Below are positions 61,425 through 64,000 of a stretch of 64,000 bases of DNA, piece after piece (positions within the stretch are counted from its first letter, which is position 1; every line of letters begins with the position of its first letter). The translations under genes and the position numbers were made by a program. The stretch comes from Tetzosporium hominis. GTDB lineage: Bacteria > Bacillota > Bacilli > Bacillales_A > Planococcaceae. The notes beneath the pieces were generated by a model that saw only the letters and a list, made by a program, of their open reading frames with translations, did not search any database and was not told the origin of the DNA. The stretch covers positions 62,001-126,000 of the forward strand of contig NZ_NOKQ01000220.1 in NCBI RefSeq assembly GCF_002265435.1. The letters run 5' to 3'.

Positions 61425-61549
61425 TAGATGTGGAAGGCGTTCGCTCAGAAATGCTTCGGAAACCAGGCGCACCAATTGAGGCGCTCTTTGCCTCGGTTGG
61501 GGTGAATGGTTTTTGAATGTATTTCTAACGCCTGCAACTCGATTACGCT
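61425..61549 (+). repeat. structured long-hairpin repeat family 2, unit B
   Basis: A 125-nt unit starting TAGATGTGGAAGGCG. Stems: AGGCGTT (61435-61441) with AACGCCT (61527-61533), AGAAAT with ATTTCT, and the same inner hairpin as unit C (AATTGAGGC/GCCTCGGTT, loop GCTCTTT). It follows unit A directly. Confidence 0.85.
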
Positions 61550-61567
61550 TAGATGTGTAGAACGCCG
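61550..61567 (+). repeat. repeat family 2, truncated unit
   Basis: TAGATGTGTAGAACGCCG, one base different from the truncated unit at 14650-14667. It lies right before the terminator. Confidence 0.78.
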
Positions 61568-61578
61568 CTCTAAAATAC

Positions 61579-61615
61579 AAAAAACTCGATTCCATCGCTG
61601 GAATCGAGTTTTTTT
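61579..61615. terminator. bidirectional terminator (nupC / OpuC)
   Basis: Perfect 15-bp stem AAAAAACTCGATTCC/GGAATCGAGTTTTTT with loop ATCGCT. It serves both convergent genes. Confidence 0.9.
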
Positions 61616-62539
61616 CTACTCTTCGATTAATCCTTTTTCAATCAAGAAGTCACGCGCTACATCTTCAGCTTTGTCTCCGTCGATGTCCACACGAGCATTC
61701 ATCGCAATCATTTCTTCTTCAGAAATCATTCCTGCTAAACCGTTGATTAGTTCTTCTAAATCCGGGAACTGCTCAAGTGTTTCCATACGAACGATTGGGG
61801 CTGCGTCGTATTTCGGGAAGAAGCCTTTGTCGTCTTCTGTCATCTGCAAGTTGAAGCGTTCAATACGACCATCTGTTGTGAAGGCCGGAATCACGTCTAC
61901 ATCGCCATTTTTCAGTGCTTCGTACATGATGTTAGGATCTAAGCTCTCTGTAGACGAGAATTCAAAACCATACGTTTCGCTTAAATCATCATAGCCATCA
62001 CCTTGACGCTCGTAGAACGAGTGAGGAGCACCGAAAATCATATCTTGTGATTTTGATAGTTCTGCTAAGTCGCTATACGTTTCTGCAGAGATTCCGCTGT
62101 CTTCTGTATAAGCAAGTGTATAGGTGTTCTCAAAACCAAGTGGTTCTAACCAAGTCACTTCGAATTCCTCTTCATAACCTTCTTTTACTCGATTGAAGAC
62201 GTCTTCTGAACTTTCTCCCACTTCAGACTCAAGTTTCAACACGTCTTTCAGTCCGGTACCAGTGTACTCGACATAGATGTCAATATCGCCCTTTTCAATT
62301 GCTGGAGTTAAAATCGCCACTTCGCCAAGTCCTTCTTGGTACTTGATGTCGTAATCCGAATTGGCTTCTAAATATTGCCCGATGATCTGTGGCAGAATAA
62401 ATTGCTCTGTCCAAGGCTTTCCTCCGATGACGATTTCGTTGTCGCCACCTTCGCCTCCAGTTGAATCATTTCCACACGCTGCGAGAATTAGTGCAGAGGC
62501 ACTCATCGTCACAAACATTCCCTTTTTCCATGTCTTCAT
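61616..62539 (-). CDS. opuCC: glycine betaine/choline ABC substrate-binding lipoprotein (OpuCC-like)
   Basis: A 307-aa lipoprotein. Signal with lipobox LILAAC (about residues 16-21), an acidic Gly-rich linker, then an OpuAC/OsmX-type domain: IGGKPWTEQFILPQI at the start, DIDIYVEYTGTGL, and late DVDVIPAFTTDGRI. It binds a quaternary ammonium compound. The start is ATG 62539, the second of two in-frame ATGs, as AGGAGG is 2 bp before the first. It is the last gene of the operon read right to left: ATPase, permease, binding protein. Confidence 0.9.
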   Translation of the reverse strand: MKTWKKGMFVTMSASALILAACGNDSTGGEGGDNEIVIGGKPWTEQFILPQIIGQYLEANSDYDIKYQEGLGEVAILTPAIEKGDIDIYVEYTGTGLKDVLKLESEVGESSEDVFNRVKEGYEEEFEVTWLEPLGFENTYTLAYTEDSGISAETYSDLAELSKSQDMIFGAPHSFYERQGDGYDDLSETYGFEFSSTESLDPNIMYEALKNGDVDVIPAFTTDGRIERFNLQMTEDDKGFFPKYDAAPIVRMETLEQFPDLEELINGLAGMISEEEMIAMNARVDIDGDKAEDVARDFLIEKGLIEE

Positions 62540-62555
62540 TGTCATTTCCTCCTTG

Positions 62556-63203
62556 TTATCGGTTCATCCCTTTTGGGGTACTTCGCTTTTCGACCCACTT
62601 GAGTGTGAAATCAAAGAATAATGCTATAAATGCAACAGGAAGAGCTCCTGCCAGTACCAATGAGTTGTTGTAAGATTGAAGACCTCGGTAAATCACGTCT
62701 CCAAGACCACCTGCTCCTACGAATGTTCCTAACGTAGCAATACCAACCGTTAATACAGTAGCCGTACGAATACCTGCCATGATGAATGGCAGAGCGAGTG
62801 GCATTTGTATGCGCCACAGAATATCTCCTTTGGTCATTCCCATACCGGTCCCGGCTTCAATAATGGAAGAATCGATTCCCGTGATTCCGGTGTATGTATT
62901 GCGTACTATCGGTAGTAGGGCATAGATCGTTAAAGCGATTAAAGCCGTTGTAGAACCAATCCCGATAAGAGGGACGAGGAATCCAAATAGAGCCAGACTC
63001 GGTATCGTTTGAAAGACTGCAGTTACCCCGATGACAGGTTCCGCAAATCGTTGGTAACGAGCCACAAGAATACCTAGAGGTAATGCAATCAGTAAGCCTA
63101 TAAATAACGCTACAAAAGACAGGTACATGTGTTGAACAAATGACTCCCAAATCAAGTCACTTCGAGACTGTACGGTATCCCAAAACTCCATCCATGCACT
63201 CAT
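62556..63203 (-). CDS. opuCB: compatible-solute ABC permease (OpuCB-like)
   Basis: A 215-aa permease with about five helices of the ProW/OpuCB type. It shows HMYLSFVALFIGLLIALPLG at the first helix and the coupling motif EAGTGMGMTKGDILWRIQMPLALP (EAA loop). It overlaps the ATPase gene by 4 bp and is 16 bp before the binding-protein gene. No separate second permease (OpuCD-like) is seen up to the window end; it could lie upstream or be missing. Confidence 0.92.
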   Translation of the reverse strand: MSAWMEFWDTVQSRSDLIWESFVQHMYLSFVALFIGLLIALPLGILVARYQRFAEPVIGVTAVFQTIPSLALFGFLVPLIGIGSTTALIALTIYALLPIVRNTYTGITGIDSSIIEAGTGMGMTKGDILWRIQMPLALPFIMAGIRTATVLTVGIATLGTFVGAGGLGDVIYRGLQSYNNSLVLAGALPVAFIALFFDFTLKWVEKRSTPKGMNR

Positions 63204-64000
63204 GCGCCCACCTCCTGATTTGTTGCGCTTTGTAACAGTGTAAAGTGATCGATGAAACCGACCAATTCATTTCCGTTTGCGACCATCAAATGACTCACTT
63301 GATGTTTCTCAAATTGTTGAATCGCTTCTCGAACAGTTGCCGTATTGCTGATCCGGAAAGAACGAATTGCAGGGTCAAGCTCTTTTTTGTAATCGAGTGG
63401 TAGGGTATGCAAAGGTTGGTCCAGCCAAGAACGATTTTTTTGAAGTCTTTCGGCACCAATGAACTGCGTCACGAATTCGTTGGCGGGTTTTTGAATGATT
63501 TCATCAGGCGTGCCCATCTGTTCAATTTTCCCATTGCGCATCAAGATGATGCAATCTGCAACTTTCAGTGCTTCATCCATATCGTGCGTAACGAACACGA
63601 TTGTTTTTTTGATTTTCTGTTGCAAGGAAATCAATTCATCTTGGAGTTGTTCACGACTGATTGGGTCCAGTGCGCTGAATGGTTCATCCATCAATAGAAT
63701 AGAGGGATCGGCTGCAAGAGCTCGAACAAATCCGATCCGCTGTTGCTGGCCGCCAGACAGTTCAAGAGGGTAACGCTTTAGATACGTATCGGGGTTCAGG
63801 CCAACTAAGGACATAAGTTCTCTGACACGGGCATGTGTCTTTTCTTTTGGCCACTTTTTAAGCTGAGGAACGAGACTAGCATTTTTTTCAATTGTCATGT
63901 GTGGGAACAAGCCGATGCGCTGGATTACATATCCGATATCGCGCCTGAGCTCAACCTCGGGTATACTAGAAATAGGTTTGTTATGTATAGAAATGGTACC
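63200..64000 (-). CDS. opuCA: compatible-solute ABC ATP-binding protein (OpuCA-like), 5' end outside window
   Basis: The frame is open to the last base, so the N-terminal part with Walker A is missing; 266 codons are visible. Q-loop region GYVIQRIGLFPHMTIEKN, signature LSGGQQQRIGFVRALA, Walker B ILLMDEPFSALD and H-loop FVTHDMDEA are present. The C-terminal part (about the last 70 residues, RISNTATVREAIQQFEKHQV then SHLMVANGNELVG) is a CBS-type domain, as in osmosensing OpuCA/OpuA. The ATPase energises uptake of osmoprotectants through the two genes downstream. Confidence 0.92.
   Translation of the reverse strand, partial: GTISIHNKPISSIPEVELRRDIGYVIQRIGLFPHMTIEKNASLVPQLKKWPKEKTHARVRELMSLVGLNPDTYLKRYPLELSGGQQQRIGFVRALAADPSILLMDEPFSALDPISREQLQDELISLQQKIKKTIVFVTHDMDEALKVADCIILMRNGKIEQMGTPDEIIQKPANEFVTQFIGAERLQKNRSWLDQPLHTLPLDYKKELDPAIRSFRISNTATVREAIQQFEKHQVSHLMVANGNELVGFIDHFTLLQSATNQEVGA

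Noticed and set aside
61368-61595. Minus-strand open frame through repeat units A and B
   Set aside because: It is a translation of the structured repeat and terminator; no start signal is present.
1-64000. CRISPR array, insertion sequences, prophage, rRNA operon, replication origin
   Set aside because: No regular spacer-repeat array, transposase, integrase, phage gene, rRNA sequence or DnaA-box cluster was seen.

Overview
The window is a continuous stretch of a Gram-positive chromosome of the Bacillales. The evidence is strong Shine-Dalgarno sites, intrinsic terminators, a SAM-I (S-box) riboswitch, CcpA-type cre sites, promoters of the sigma-B type, a PBP3-like lipoprotein, menaquinone synthesis (menA), YfkAB and a class F sortase. 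The moderate GC content and the MTHFR-metH gene pair fit Planococcaceae/Caryophanaceae best. This placement is inference from gene content, not a measured phylogeny. Both ends of the window cut genes: an MTHFR domain on the left and a glycine-betaine ABC ATPase on the right. I see no transposase, integrase, phage gene or CRISPR array, so this looks like core chromosome with accessory catabolic operons.

Layout. 1-4.2 kb: methylenetetrahydrofolate reductase and cobalamin-dependent methionine synthase. 4.2-11 kb: single genes (DUF2500, BCCT transporter, GNAT, an EAL-only protein, DinB, DJ-1/PfpI, cysK, patatin). 11-13 kb: a general-stress islet (FMN reductase, YdaT-like, YflT-like, a 61-aa acidic protein) with three sigma-B-like promoters. 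12.9-14.5 kb: an S-box riboswitch in front of a coiled-coil protein and a divergent glycerate kinase. 14.8-18.5 kb: a CdaR-type regulator divergent from glycerate kinase and GntP permease, with a perfect cre site. 18.5-23 kb: two MFS exporters, then a DUF1801/SRPBCC/RNase-H-like operon. 23-28 kb: an operon read leftward with an MMPL exporter (frameshifted), a response regulator, a histidine kinase and a small membrane protein. 28-36.6 kb: PBP3, menA, a ZIP-like protein, tRNA-Val, glutaminase, a hydrolase, a general-stress SDR and yfkAB. 36.6-39.3 kb: a GNAT remnant, a DUF4397 surface protein with its own sortase, and a DUF368 (PopT-type) translocase.

39.3-45.8 kb is an AbgT / M20 peptidase cluster with a GAF-PucR regulator, of the kind that could scavenge p-aminobenzoyl-glutamate or other acyl-amino acids. 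49.0-53.6 kb holds LacI regulator, lactonase, iron alcohol dehydrogenase and succinate semialdehyde dehydrogenase, the same set of activities as the Agrobacterium blcABC (attKLM) gamma-butyrolactone pathway. 55-60 kb is a siderophore ABC operon divergent from a YumC/YcgT-like reductase, with two Fur boxes between them. 60-61.3 kb is a CNT nucleoside transporter, and 61.6-64 kb an OpuC-type compatible-solute ABC transporter.

Two families of structured repeats stand out. An 82-nt imperfect palindrome occurs at 8.2 and 11.0 kb. A ~125-nt long-hairpin unit occurs at 14.5 kb and in tandem at 61.3 kb. Every copy lies between convergent genes, and in both families the stems stay paired although their sequences differ. 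At least five, perhaps seven, sigma-B-type promoters are scattered over the window.
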